A stretch of DNA of 43,101 nt from Melioribacteraceae bacterium (GCA_022181065.1 BQMY01000104.1:1-43101); one strand, 5' to 3'. Numbered from the stretch's first letter, positions 27,764 to 37,393 are shown. Notes: generated by a model from the letters alone, not told the origin. Translations and numbers: made by a program.

Positions 27764-27924
27764 AAAGAGGTCGGGAGCTAATCGCACAAAGATTTTTACA
27801 CCCTGATTATAATCTGAATAAAAATAAAATAAATTAATATATGGCATCTAAATATTTGTTTCCCCTTAATATTCTGGTTTGAAAATGTTATATTAAACTC
27901 GCTTATGGGTATAATGGGGTTTCT

Positions 27925-30018
27925 GTGAATAGAAGAAAATTTTTTATTCAAATTCTTCTCGTATTAGTATTTAACTGCGATCCAGTTATCGGTTCGGATG
28001 ATCCGGAGGAAGCGCTTTATGATGTTCTGGTTGCTGCTGATACTTCCAATTACCGTGCGCTTGAGATAGTAAAATCAGCATTAAATCACCCGGATCTTAC
28101 AGATAGTCTCCGAGCCTTGCTTACCTTTAAGCTTGCAATTTACTCTCAAAATATTGGTGACACCGAAACCGCGCAAATATATTTTGATGACGCATTCAGC
28201 ATAGCTCGACAGGAGGGGATGAAAAAAGAACTCGGTTTTTTCTATCTGAAATATGGAAATCATCTGCCGGGAATAGTTGGGCAAAATACAGCAAGTTTTG
28301 ATTTATTCCATCATGCCGCCGCGTTAGCAAGGGAAATTGATGATAAATTACTGCTTTTCAGTTCTTTTACTGATCTGTCAGATATTTTCTCGGAATATGA
28401 GGAATTTAACACTGCCAAAAAATATTTACAACAAGCCGAAACCGTCGCTCTGCAGATATCCGCCGAAAATTCAGCTAACTCCGATTCTGTAATGTGTTTA
28501 CTAAACCAAAGTTATTTTCGGCTTTACTTACGCATGAAAATGTATAACAGCGCATTTCATTTTGTGAGAAAATCGCTTGATTATGAAAAAATAGATTCCA
28601 CTGCAATGATCATCGCAACCTCTTACACTGGATTGGCAGACCTTGCGATGGCAGAGAATGATCTGGTAGCGGCAAAAAGTAATTTTTACAAATCTCTGCA
28701 GATCGCGGAAAAACATAATAATTATTCAGTTCTCTCATCGATCCTTACACGTCTTGCTTTTGTCGCAAATCTGGAAGGCGATTATCTACAGTGTCTTGAA
28801 TATAACAGAAAAGCGCTTGAGATAAGAGAAAAGTTCGGGCATAAAGCATCAATTGGGAGTTCGCTTAGCAACATCGGAGCAACTCTTATAAAACTTGAAA
28901 GATATGACGAAGCTGAAGAGTTTCTGCTGAAAGGTTTGAGCATTGGGAAGCAAATTAAGAAACCCGATTTTACCGAGTATGCGTTAACCAAACTGGTTTC
29001 ACTATTTAGAAATAAGCAGGATTATAAGTCTGCCTTTTATTATGCAGATGCGTTGAGTTCTTTCAGAGACAGCTTGCAGGCAAACGCGACTCACGCCGGA
29101 TTGATAAAATCAGTTGCCGCGGAATCATTGCACGAAAAACAGGCGGAAATAGCAAAACTGAATGAAATCAACTCGAGAACCAAAGAACAGTACACGATGG
29201 GGATCGTAATTTTACTGATGCTGCTTGTTACCGGTGGAGCGACTTTCCTGAGTTATAAAAACAAAAAAATAGCAGATGAAAACAGACTTGCCAGAGAAGA
29301 ATATCAGAAAGCAGATAAACTTAAAACTCAGTTTCTTGCGCAGATGTCACATGAAATAAGGACACCACTAAACTCAATTTCAAATTTTTCATCACTACTG
29401 ATCGATCAGTTGAAAGGAATTAAATCTGAGGAAGTGAAAGAGACGATTGAAATAATCGATTCTGAAATTCGTCGTCTTATTCGTACGATGAGTTTACTAC
29501 TTGATATGGCTCAGGTTGAGAGCGATAATTATACTCCTATCGTGTCAGATTTTAATCTGAAAACTTCCATTATAGACCCTGTTGTTGCTGAATATAAGTC
29601 TCAGTTAGCTGAGAATAGTATTGAGCTTTTTGTATTACATAATGTAAATGAGCCCAAAATTATCGGGGATAACTACAGTATTGATCAGATATTTCGCAAC
29701 ATTTTTGATAACGCGGTCAAGTTTACTAAAAATGGGCGGGTTGAAATTCTTGTAAACCGTGATATTGGTAATGTTGTAGAACTGAAAATAATTGATACCG
29801 GTATCGGGATGTCAGAAGAATATATGAGCAAATTATTCGAGCCTTTCTCGCAGGAAGAGGAAGGTTATACACGAAGTTATGAAGGAAACGGACTCGGACT
29901 TGCACTCGTAAAGCGTTTTTGTCAGATAAATGGAATCGATATTTTCATTGAAAGCAGTAAAAACGAAGGTACGACAGTTACCCTGCGTTTCAAATCGGTT
30001 GAAAACAATTTGTCTTGA
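27925..30018 (+). CDS. TPR-containing sensor histidine kinase
   Basis: A 697-residue kinase. An N-terminal signal (about 1-23) leads to an exported sensor of TPR helices, about 60-390 (for example AKKYLQQAETVALQ, NIGATLIKLERYDEAEEFLL). One TM helix follows at about 426-443 (IVILLMLLVTGGATFLSY), then a short coiled linker. HisKA has H476 in FLAQMSHEIRTPLNSI. The ATPase domain has DNAVKFTKNG, DTGIGM and GNGLGLALVKRF. There is no receiver domain and no partner regulator nearby, so it is an orphan. The start is GTG 27925; upstream ATGs run into a stop. The TonB receptor and a secreted protein follow on the same strand, which may form a sensing and uptake unit. Confidence 0.93.
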   Translation: MNRRKFFIQILLVLVFNCDPVIGSDDPEEALYDVLVAADTSNYRALEIVKSALNHPDLTDSLRALLTFKLAIYSQNIGDTETAQIYFDDAFSIARQEGMKKELGFFYLKYGNHLPGIVGQNTASFDLFHHAAALAREIDDKLLLFSSFTDLSDIFSEYEEFNTAKKYLQQAETVALQISAENSANSDSVMCLLNQSYFRLYLRMKMYNSAFHFVRKSLDYEKIDSTAMIIATSYTGLADLAMAENDLVAAKSNFYKSLQIAEKHNNYSVLSSILTRLAFVANLEGDYLQCLEYNRKALEIREKFGHKASIGSSLSNIGATLIKLERYDEAEEFLLKGLSIGKQIKKPDFTEYALTKLVSLFRNKQDYKSAFYYADALSSFRDSLQANATHAGLIKSVAAESLHEKQAEIAKLNEINSRTKEQYTMGIVILLMLLVTGGATFLSYKNKKIADENRLAREEYQKADKLKTQFLAQMSHEIRTPLNSISNFSSLLIDQLKGIKSEEVKETIEIIDSEIRRLIRTMSLLLDMAQVESDNYTPIVSDFNLKTSIIDPVVAEYKSQLAENSIELFVLHNVNEPKIIGDNYSIDQIFRNIFDNAVKFTKNGRVEILVNRDIGNVVELKIIDTGIGMSEEYMSKLFEPFSQEEEGYTRSYEGNGLGLALVKRFCQINGIDIFIESSKNEGTTVTLRFKSVENNLS

Positions 30019-30056
30019 ATTTAAGTATTTATTTTTTGTAAGTTTGTTAAAAAAAC

Positions 30057-30112
30057 AGGAGGAGTATTGATCAAATAATTTACCATTTATTAACTAACAG
30101 CTTTTGATCAAT
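30057..30112 (+). promoter_or_regulatory. Leader with paired TTGATCAA palindromes
   Basis: Two identical 8-bp palindromes, TTGATCAA at 30067-30074 and 30104-30111, form with their flanks a 10-bp inverted repeat (ATTGATCAAA and TTTGATCAAT), the second ending one base before the receptor ATG. A strong AGGAGG lies at about 30058, too far upstream to serve that ATG. From ATT 30066 a 13-codon frame runs to a TGA at 30105-30107, five bases before the ATG. The pair could be an operator, an mRNA stem hiding the start, or part of a leader-peptide device. Confidence 0.4.
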
Positions 30113-32455
30113 ATGAAATATTCAGTTTTTATTTTTATCCTGCTCAACTTTATAACTCTGTCCGCACAAAACCATACATTAAGTGGCAAAGTAATTTCCC
30201 TTGAATCTGATGAACCATTGGAAGGGTGCAATGTAATTGTTTCACCCGGAGATATTGGCACAGCAACAGATGCCGATGGAAAATTTACGCTTAAGATGCC
30301 TGCCGGTGAGTATAAAATCTCAATCTCTTTCCTCGGTTATACGGAATATGTGAATAAAATAGCACTTACTAATAATCTGACGCTCGGAGAGATAAAATTA
30401 ACTCCATCAGCGATCAGGGAAGATGAGGTGATTGTTACAGCGTTCTCAGAGGAACCGGGGATTGTAGCTTCAGAGCTAAAAAGCAAAGACCTCAAAAAAA
30501 TGCCTAATCTCTACTCGGATGTGATGCGTAGCGTAAAAATACTTCCGGGGGTTACATCCAACAATGAACTTAGCAGCGGGTACAATGTACGCGGCGGTAA
30601 TTTCAACGAAAATATTGTTTACCTGAACGGATTTGAAATTTATCGTCCATTTCTTCTCCGGCAGGGGATGGAAGAAAACCAGACTATAGTTAATCCTGAC
30701 CTTGTGGATGATATAAAATTTTACGGTGGTGCTTTTCCGGTGCAGTATGGCGGGAAAATGTCTTCGGTGCTGGTAGTAGATTATGAAGAGACAAACGATA
30801 CCAATTACAGCGGAAATATCCGCGCGGATTTGCTTAACACCGGTGCTTCATTATCAAGAAAATTCGGGGATTTAAGTCTGGCAGCCGGAGTTAGATACGC
30901 TCAGCCCGGGTTATTCCTTAATGAGCTTCATACATCGGGCGATTATAAACCCACATTTTTTGATATTCAGGTATTAGGTAATTACAAAATTGATGAGACA
31001 AGCGATATCGATTTACTTTTGGTCAATGCTGAGAATGGATTTGATTTAACCCCTACTGAATGGCTCGGGCATTTCAAATCCGACAGGGGTGGTGATGTCA
31101 ATCAGGTCGCAATAAATTTCGATGGTTACAAAAATTACAGTTTTAATACTTCGATGGCAGGGGTACGTTATAAAAAAGATTTTTCAGAGAAATACCATCT
31201 TGATTCAAAAATTTCCTACTACAAAACGAGAGAATCTGAAGATGCCGATTATACCGGTGAATACTGGTACAGTCCTGATGCCGAGCGACCGAATGATGGT
31301 ATAGATTTCCTGAAGAGTTCGCAGGATATTGTAAAAAACTCGCTTGACTTAAATTCTTTTCTCACTTCACACGAGCTAACTTACAAAACCGATAAATACA
31401 AGCTTCTGTTCGGTACTGAGTACAAGTATGAACTTCTCACAGATAAAATAAACGAGTTTTACAATGAGGAGGGGGACGAGGCGCTCTTGACGATTCCTTC
31501 ACTAAAAAAACGTGAAAACGATTACGAAATTAATTCCCTCGCGCTTTATAACGGCATAAACACAAAAATTTTCAAGATTGTTAATATCAATGGCGGATTA
31601 CGCTACGCATACAACTCTCTCACTGACGAACATACTGTAAGTCCGCGTTTACTTGTTACTGTTACTCCAAATCCTCTTCATACATTCAAGTTTGGCTATG
31701 GACATTATTATCAGTCACCATTTTTTCATGAACTGCGCAGTTTCACCCAGGGTGAAATGGAACTGATTTCTCAAAAGTCGGTGCACTATATATTGGGATG
31801 GGAATACCGCTTCAAACCTGATTTCACGATGCAGGCAGAACTTTACTACAAAGATTTACCTCGTATCTATTCCTTCTATGAAGAGCAGTTCAGGACGATT
31901 TATATTACCGACAAATTTTATGAAGGTTATTCAACGGGCTTTGATTTACAGTTCCGCGGTCAACTCACCGAAGACCTTAACAGCTGGATAGGGTATTCAT
32001 TCCTCGATACAAAGGAGCGTGAACTTGGCTCGGATGAGGATTATTCACGAAGATTGCTGGATCAGACTCACACCATCCAGATATTTTTACAGGATAAAAT
32101 GCCCGGACACAAAAACTGGCAATCGCATTTGCGGCTGTTATTCGGAAGCGGATATCTTTACAATAACCGCAAACTTGTATCAGGGGAAAATGACCAGTTA
32201 TACCTTAAAGTGGAGCCAGCAAGCAAGGGGGAAATACTAAACTATATGCGTGCTGATATGGGTTTGTCCGCAATTTTCACGTTATCGGGAGGTAGCGAAA
32301 TATTGGTCAAAGCGGAAGTTCTGAATGTATTTAACAATTATAATGTAGCGGGTTATGAGTGGGTGCAGGCATTCAAGGATATTCAGTATCCGGTGCGTAT
32401 CCCTCAGATATACAGCAAACGGTTCTTTAATCTCGGTGTCGAGTACAGTTTCTGA
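30113..32455 (+). CDS. TonB-dependent outer-membrane receptor
   Basis: A 780-residue receptor. The signal peptide (1-19) ends LSAQ. A carboxypeptidase-regulatory-like beta domain covers about 20-105 (HTLSGKVISLESDEPLEGCN, GEYKISISFLGY). The plug domain is about 115-225 (SDVMRSVKILPGV, YNVRGGNFNENIVYLNGFEI). A 22-strand-type barrel follows to the terminal Phe (NLGVEYSF), the usual signal for barrel insertion. It should import a nutrient or scaffold surface uptake using TonB energy; the ligand is unknown, and no SusD partner is present. ATG 30113 is chosen over TTG 30104, since conserved signal-peptide sequence starts there. The start lacks a close Shine-Dalgarno. The next gene begins 27 bases after the stop. 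Confidence 0.93.
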   Translation: MKYSVFIFILLNFITLSAQNHTLSGKVISLESDEPLEGCNVIVSPGDIGTATDADGKFTLKMPAGEYKISISFLGYTEYVNKIALTNNLTLGEIKLTPSAIREDEVIVTAFSEEPGIVASELKSKDLKKMPNLYSDVMRSVKILPGVTSNNELSSGYNVRGGNFNENIVYLNGFEIYRPFLLRQGMEENQTIVNPDLVDDIKFYGGAFPVQYGGKMSSVLVVDYEETNDTNYSGNIRADLLNTGASLSRKFGDLSLAAGVRYAQPGLFLNELHTSGDYKPTFFDIQVLGNYKIDETSDIDLLLVNAENGFDLTPTEWLGHFKSDRGGDVNQVAINFDGYKNYSFNTSMAGVRYKKDFSEKYHLDSKISYYKTRESEDADYTGEYWYSPDAERPNDGIDFLKSSQDIVKNSLDLNSFLTSHELTYKTDKYKLLFGTEYKYELLTDKINEFYNEEGDEALLTIPSLKKRENDYEINSLALYNGINTKIFKIVNINGGLRYAYNSLTDEHTVSPRLLVTVTPNPLHTFKFGYGHYYQSPFFHELRSFTQGEMELISQKSVHYILGWEYRFKPDFTMQAELYYKDLPRIYSFYEEQFRTIYITDKFYEGYSTGFDLQFRGQLTEDLNSWIGYSFLDTKERELGSDEDYSRRLLDQTHTIQIFLQDKMPGHKNWQSHLRLLFGSGYLYNNRKLVSGENDQLYLKVEPASKGEILNYMRADMGLSAIFTLSGGSEILVKAEVLNVFNNYNVAGYEWVQAFKDIQYPVRIPQIYSKRFFNLGVEYSF

Positions 32456-32482
32456 CACTTTTAGATAACAAAGGCGGGTCTA

Positions 32483-33775
32483 ATGAAGGAAAAAGCAGTA
32501 ATTTTCACTTTATCGCTTTTTTATTTTTGGAATATCGGGTTATATGCGCAATCCGATATTAGCCACTACTTATCTGGTAAAACAAAAGAAAAGCAATCAT
32601 ATCCTTTGCTTTTCGAATTAACTGATCTCGCCGATGAGTATGCACTTGACAGTGTTTATATAAACTCGAAAGATGGTACTGACAACATTTTCCGCTTCTA
32701 TTATAACTCCGATTCACTAATAAAATATTTTACTATTGATTACACAGATCCAATGTATTCAGACTTTGGCTGGAAAATTTCTCATCTTTATTCTGATGAT
32801 AATAAAGTCGTTGCGTATCTGCATGAAACTCGGGAGCAAAATGAGTGGGCACCGGCATTTATCGACAGTATTTTTTATAGTGGAAATGGAAAGGTATCAG
32901 GTATCTTAACCTATGTTTATAATAATGAATGCTGGGTAAAAATCGCCCGAAGAATGAATGAATATGATTCGCTTGACAATTTAGTTTTTGAGAAAACTGA
33001 ACTATTGGAAGACTCAACATGGAATATCAGCTCAATCACAGAAAGATTTTATTCAGGTACTTTATGTGATTCCATGATCTTAACCAACCGGCTTGGCGAT
33101 GATCTGAAACATATTTATAAATATGAATATTTTTATAATGAAGCTTCGCTCCTCGAAGACCATTTAGTTTACTGGATTGAAAATGAAGAATGGTTTCCTC
33201 TCTATAACGGTCACAGGAAATACAATAATGATAGCACGTTGGCACAATTATTAATCAGGGAATACACAGATAAAAACTGGACAAATAAATATCTGAGGGA
33301 AATTACTTACAATGATGACAGAAGCCTTTCAACTATATTGAATAAAGAGTATGTTGATAATTCGTGGGCAGAAACAGATGATATATTAACATTCGATTAT
33401 CCGGGAGGAATGACATTGGGCGTTGTCGGCTTCCGCGCGGATTTATACTATGATATTATCACCGGAATAGACAGGGGAAATCTGTCTATCCCAAAGGATT
33501 ACATACTTTATAATAATTACCCGAATCCGTTTAATCCGACAACGAAGATAGCGTATGAGTTAAAGGAAAGTGCCAGGGTAAGTCTGAGTGTATATGATAT
33601 CAAAGGGGAGTTGGTAGAAACGATATTTGAGGGAGAGCAGAACGGTGGTCATCATGTGAGGGGCTTTAATGGCGGAAGATTGTCGAGCGGTGTGTATTTT
33701 TGCAGACTTAGAGTTACTGATATTAAAGGCAAGCTCGTTTATCAGGACGAGAAAAAAATGCTATTATTGAAATAG
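32483..33775 (+). CDS. Secreted Trp-repeat protein with T9SS sorting domain
   Basis: A 430-residue secreted protein. The signal peptide ends near residue 22 (YAQ). From about 97 to 305 it has short repeats, each with one Trp: W122, W151, W180, W237, W266 and W295. Four of the five gaps are exactly 29 residues; the 57-residue gap is about two units with one Trp lost. Aromatic Y-x-Y or YD pairs recur between Trps, so a repetitive beta structure is likely. A T9SS type A sorting domain closes it (NYPNPFNPTTKI from about 347, ending KKMLLLK). No enzymatic motif is seen. Its position 27 bases after the TonB receptor suggests co-expression and possibly joint surface function. Confidence 0.85.
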   Translation: MKEKAVIFTLSLFYFWNIGLYAQSDISHYLSGKTKEKQSYPLLFELTDLADEYALDSVYINSKDGTDNIFRFYYNSDSLIKYFTIDYTDPMYSDFGWKISHLYSDDNKVVAYLHETREQNEWAPAFIDSIFYSGNGKVSGILTYVYNNECWVKIARRMNEYDSLDNLVFEKTELLEDSTWNISSITERFYSGTLCDSMILTNRLGDDLKHIYKYEYFYNEASLLEDHLVYWIENEEWFPLYNGHRKYNNDSTLAQLLIREYTDKNWTNKYLREITYNDDRSLSTILNKEYVDNSWAETDDILTFDYPGGMTLGVVGFRADLYYDIITGIDRGNLSIPKDYILYNNYPNPFNPTTKIAYELKESARVSLSVYDIKGELVETIFEGEQNGGHHVRGFNGGRLSSGVYFCRLRVTDIKGKLVYQDEKKMLLLK

Positions 33776-33907
33776 AGCGTCACGACCGATATCCAGGGCT
33801 CCTGAGGTGCTCTAAGGCAGATTATTGTCATGCTCGCGCATACGCCTGAGGAGGAGGGCATCCAGAGAATCAGAATTATCGGGATACAACAATCAGAACC
33901 CACCCCC

Positions 33908-34291
33908 AACCTGCGCGCCTTGGGGTGAAGGGATTGAAGTAAGCAATTCAACAGGTTATCAAATCTCTCGTCACATTAACCCATGGTTTTAACCGTGGGG
34001 AAAAGAACCGTTACACAATATTATCGAACCGCTTTGACAGTTTTTACATGTTAATAAAACGGTTAAAACCGTTCGGAATAAAATACCTTCATCTAATCCC
34101 ACGACTAAAGTCATGGGTTAATGGTTAGAATAAATGCTTTATTGTCATTTCCGTTTCGTCCGGAATTCGATTTTTAAAACTGGATACCCGATCAATTCGC
34201 CGGGGCGAAGGGTATGACAAAAAAAATTGTCATTCCTGCGAAGGCAGGGATCCAGTGATTTAGTATTGTCGGGTTAAAACAGTCAGAACCC
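33908..34291. repeat. Composite hairpin repeat, family 3, copy alpha
   Basis: Three hairpins in order: AACCCATGG/CCGTGGG (about 33977-33999), ACGGTT/AACCGT (about 34058-34072) and CCCACGACT/AGTCATGGG (about 34098-34117). Then come two TGTCAT..ATCCAG cassettes in opposite orientation: one inverted with a long ACCC..GGGT stem (about 34180-34219), one direct (34227-34256). It matches copy beta at 34383-34676 base for base in most stretches, except that beta lacks the inverted cassette. Upstream, 33776-33907 holds another such cassette with a TGCTCGCG core (33826 onward). No gene is visible. Confidence 0.85.
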
Positions 34292-34382
34292 ACCCCCTCC
34301 GACGCGTCGGACCCTCCCTTTGTAAAATGGAGGGGTGAAAATAAAACCAAAATTTTCATAATCTTTAAAAGTCCTCCATCTT

Positions 34383-34676
34383 AACCTGTGCGCCCTGGGG
34401 TGAAGGGATTGAAGTAAGCAATTCAACAGGTTATCAAATCTCTCGTCACATTAACCCATGGTTTCAACCGTGGGTAAAAGAAACGTTACATAATATTATC
34501 GAACCGTCTTACGGATTCGCCTATCATGAAACGGTTAAAACCGTTCGGAATAAAATTCTTTCTTCTTAACCCACGACTAAAGTCATGGGTTAATGGTTAG
34601 AATAAATGCTTAATTGTCATTCCTGCGAAGGCAGGAATCCAGTGATTTAGTATTGTCGGGTTAAAACAGTCAGAAC
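34383..34676. repeat. Composite hairpin repeat, family 3, copy beta
   Basis: The shorter tandem neighbour of copy alpha, 475 bases away. It keeps the three hairpins and one direct TTGTCAT..ATCCAG cassette (about 34615-34643). The middle linker differs (GTCTTACGGATTCGCC in place of GCTTTGACAG) although both flanks are nearly unchanged. Between alpha and beta lies a CCCTCC/GGAGGG hairpin (about 34312-34335). Confidence 0.85.
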
Positions 34677-34698
34677 ACCCCTGACTTGCATACATGGA

Positions 34699-36825
34699 CT
34701 ACTTAATCAAAATCATCTTTCGTGTTTCTATGTTTTTGCCTGCCTGAATACGATAGAAATATATTCCGCTCGGGAGATTCTCCCCGTTAAATTTAATAGA
34801 GTGTTCGCCGGCTTCCAGCACTTTATTCAACGGTTGTGAAACCCGCTCTCCCAACATATTATAGACTGTTACCAATACACTGTTTGCAACAGGATTATAA
34901 AACCTTATCGTTGTTTCCGGGTTAAAAGGATTGGGGTAATTTTGATAAATTGTGAAATTATGCAGTGCCGAAACATCTTGCGTTTGTTCTTCTTCAAGTC
35001 CGACAGTAATAAATCCAATATCTTTGTTTTGATACACTTTTTTGTTAGTATAATCGAAAGCATACATACCACCGTTGGAATCAGGTACAAGTTCATCAAT
35101 CTCATCAAAGAATGGGTATTCAATTTCATTCCAGGAATAACCTCCATTCATAGTTTCCATCAATTTTTTATCAGACCGTGCTAATAACCCGAATCCGGTT
35201 GGGTCTATTTCCAGGTCTCTACAATAAACATTTGTAAAGTTAAAAGTTTGAGTCCAGTTTTCACCTGAGTCTTCTGTAATCATTCCAAAAGCATGAAATG
35301 AAGACATACCATTCCATTCTACACCTGTGACCATGGCACTGGAACTGTTTATAATGGTATGGTTAGTTGTCTGCCCTTGATGAAAAAGTTCAAAGTTCCA
35401 ATTCTGTCCCGCATCTGTGGTTCGAACCACACCGAATTGATGGCTAAATATAAATCCAACCGAATCACTAATAAAAAACATATCAGAAGGCATAATGCCG
35501 GATGATATTAGATTTTGATAAGGTTTTGATTCCCAGGTCTCACCTTTGTCAGTACTTATATAAACCTCAGTGTCGCTTGCAATATAGCCCATGTTGTCAT
35601 TATAAAAATACAAATAAACGATATTTCCAAACGTACCAATATTAGTCCAGTTCAACCCTCTGTCATAAGTTTTGTATAATAAAGAATTAATCAGTAGCAA
35701 CCCTTCATCAAGATTAAAAAAGTGTCCCTGATACTCCTCGTAAATGCTATTTTTACTTGGAAGTTCTTCCCAACTCTGACCACCATTAATCGTGTAAAAT
35801 GATTGTGAGCCAAAAACAAATCCGGTATCTGCATTGAAGATTTGGCAATCCCTGAAAGGACCGTTATCACCGAAACTTAGTTGATGGTAACTCGTTGAAT
35901 TTTGTCCTCCGGCAACAAACATATTTGAACCAAATACCATGAACTGAATATTACATTCCGGATAATAATTTGCACCATAAATCTCTCCAAGCGCTGGAAT
36001 TGTTTCGGTCTGGATACTGGTATTATTTAATCTTACACATTCATGTGATGCCTTGTAAAACGCTGCAATTCCATTGAAGGATTGGTAAGCTACTTCTATA
36101 TAACCGATATCTGATTCAGGCACCAAAGCCTCTAATACCCAAGATTCGCCGTAATCTGTGGTCTTATATCCTTTTTTAGTGCAGAGGTAGCCTACACCAT
36201 CAACGGCTATTTCCACATCATTAATACATCCGTCTATTCCGGCATCTATTTCTCTCCATGACACATCAGATTGAGGTGAGATGTAAATCTGACCCTTAGC
36301 ACCAACTATAATCATGTTACCATTATCCAGAAGCTGAAATGCGTGAAGGGAGTCGTTCGATAAAGTATCAATTTGCCAATTTATCCCTCCGTCAGCAGAT
36401 TGGGCAAACAACCCATCATATGTGTAGAAGTACCCGATTTGAGGTGAAATAAAATTTAGTCCCCTTATATTAAATTCTTGTGGTAAACTTATTTCACTAA
36501 AGGTTTGTGCAGTATCCGTTGAACGTGCGAGAAAGTTTCTTCCACCTAACCAGACATATTGTTCTTCGTATACTTCAATAGAAAATATATCTGCATCAGT
36601 TTCCAGATTAACTACTTCAGTATGAATAAAATTATATCCGGGATATCCAATAAAACAAGTTCCATCATCACCTGCAATGAGCACGCGTTCAGCGTAATTT
36701 TCTGTGAGGAAATATGAAATATCATTAATTGCTGGTGCAGTAATTTCCGGAGATACATCCACCCATTGCGCCGATATGAAACTATATAAAGCCAAAAACA
36801 GAAATATTACTTTCAGATTGATCAT
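34699..36825 (-). CDS. Secreted Asp-box beta-propeller protein with T9SS sorting domain
   Basis: A 708-residue exported protein. The signal peptide is about 1-19 (LFLALYSFISAQ). The body carries at least eight Asp-box (BNR) motifs of the S/T-x-D-x-G-x-x-W kind, for example TTDYGESW, TYDRGLNW, STDKGETW, TTDAGQNW and TMNGGYSW, which mark beta-propeller blades as in sialidases and YCF48-like proteins. Catalytic sialidase residues (arginine triad, FRIP) are not apparent, so binding is likelier than catalysis. The final 80 residues are a T9SS type A sorting domain (NYPNPFNPETTI, ending RKMILIK). The gene is flanked downstream by hairpin repeats, with no obvious own terminator. Confidence 0.9.
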   Translation of the reverse strand: MINLKVIFLFLALYSFISAQWVDVSPEITAPAINDISYFLTENYAERVLIAGDDGTCFIGYPGYNFIHTEVVNLETDADIFSIEVYEEQYVWLGGRNFLARSTDTAQTFSEISLPQEFNIRGLNFISPQIGYFYTYDGLFAQSADGGINWQIDTLSNDSLHAFQLLDNGNMIIVGAKGQIYISPQSDVSWREIDAGIDGCINDVEIAVDGVGYLCTKKGYKTTDYGESWVLEALVPESDIGYIEVAYQSFNGIAAFYKASHECVRLNNTSIQTETIPALGEIYGANYYPECNIQFMVFGSNMFVAGGQNSTSYHQLSFGDNGPFRDCQIFNADTGFVFGSQSFYTINGGQSWEELPSKNSIYEEYQGHFFNLDEGLLLINSLLYKTYDRGLNWTNIGTFGNIVYLYFYNDNMGYIASDTEVYISTDKGETWESKPYQNLISSGIMPSDMFFISDSVGFIFSHQFGVVRTTDAGQNWNFELFHQGQTTNHTIINSSSAMVTGVEWNGMSSFHAFGMITEDSGENWTQTFNFTNVYCRDLEIDPTGFGLLARSDKKLMETMNGGYSWNEIEYPFFDEIDELVPDSNGGMYAFDYTNKKVYQNKDIGFITVGLEEEQTQDVSALHNFTIYQNYPNPFNPETTIRFYNPVANSVLVTVYNMLGERVSQPLNKVLEAGEHSIKFNGENLPSGIYFYRIQAGKNIETRKMILIK

Positions 36826-36924
36826 GTTCCTCTCCCTCTTTTGATCAGAAACAATTTACGATTATTAAAGGATATCCGCAACTTTTAATGATAGAGAATA
36901 GCTTTGTAAAGAGGATATTGAATT

Positions 36925-37197
36925 TTAGCCGGGGTATTTTTTAAGCAGATAGTAGTATATAAAAGCTGAAATATTACTAAAAATTATTGTGGCTATCATA
37001 TCATTAATATCTACAGCAGTTTTGCCTGTGAGGTTGAGGAGCTCATAAAGAAGGAGTCCCGGAATAATTATTGCGAAAATCTTCCAGTCGGATTTATCCC
37101 CTTTACCCGAAAGTGTAAGAATCATAAAAATAGCTGTGACCGTACCAAAAGAATTTCCTATTGTATCAGCAATGAAGTAATCGTTTATTCTCTTCAA
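36925..37197 (-). CDS. Small VanZ-like membrane protein
   Basis: A 90-residue protein with three predicted membrane helices (about 12-30, 38-56 and 66-84). The segment ELLNLTGKTAVDINDMIATI resembles the D-x-N-D-x-I-A motif that ends VanZ-like proteins, but full members are longer, so this may be a short relative or a truncated copy. The start is TTG at 37197, with CAGGGT upstream as a modest ribosome site. Function unknown. It sits 99 bases upstream of the Asp-box gene on the same strand. Confidence 0.65.
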   Translation of the reverse strand: MKRINDYFIADTIGNSFGTVTAIFMILTLSGKGDKSDWKIFAIIIPGLLLYELLNLTGKTAVDINDMIATIIFSNISAFIYYYLLKKYPG

Positions 37198-37393
37198 TTA
37201 CCCTGAAATTACTTAAAAGTTTGTTTTGATACCTGCGGTGTGGTGAAAATCCTTAAAAAAAAAGACTGGATGCCCGCCTGCGCGAGCATGACAAAGCAGC
37301 TTTTTTCTCGCCTTCACCTGTTAATGGGAGCCTGTGCGCCGTAGCGAGAAGGGTGCGCCGCGGCGCAGGGAGTTGAGGTCAGAAAGATTATAA

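Noticed and set aside
27535-27765. 76-codon frame overlapping the microprotein
   Set aside because: No ribosome site before its start, composition is odd and it runs through the terminator stem; the 30-codon frame has a near-perfect site and ends before the terminator.
33908-34676. CRISPR array
   Set aside because: Repeats are long, internally palindromic and only two adjacent copies with no short regular spacers; no cas genes are present.
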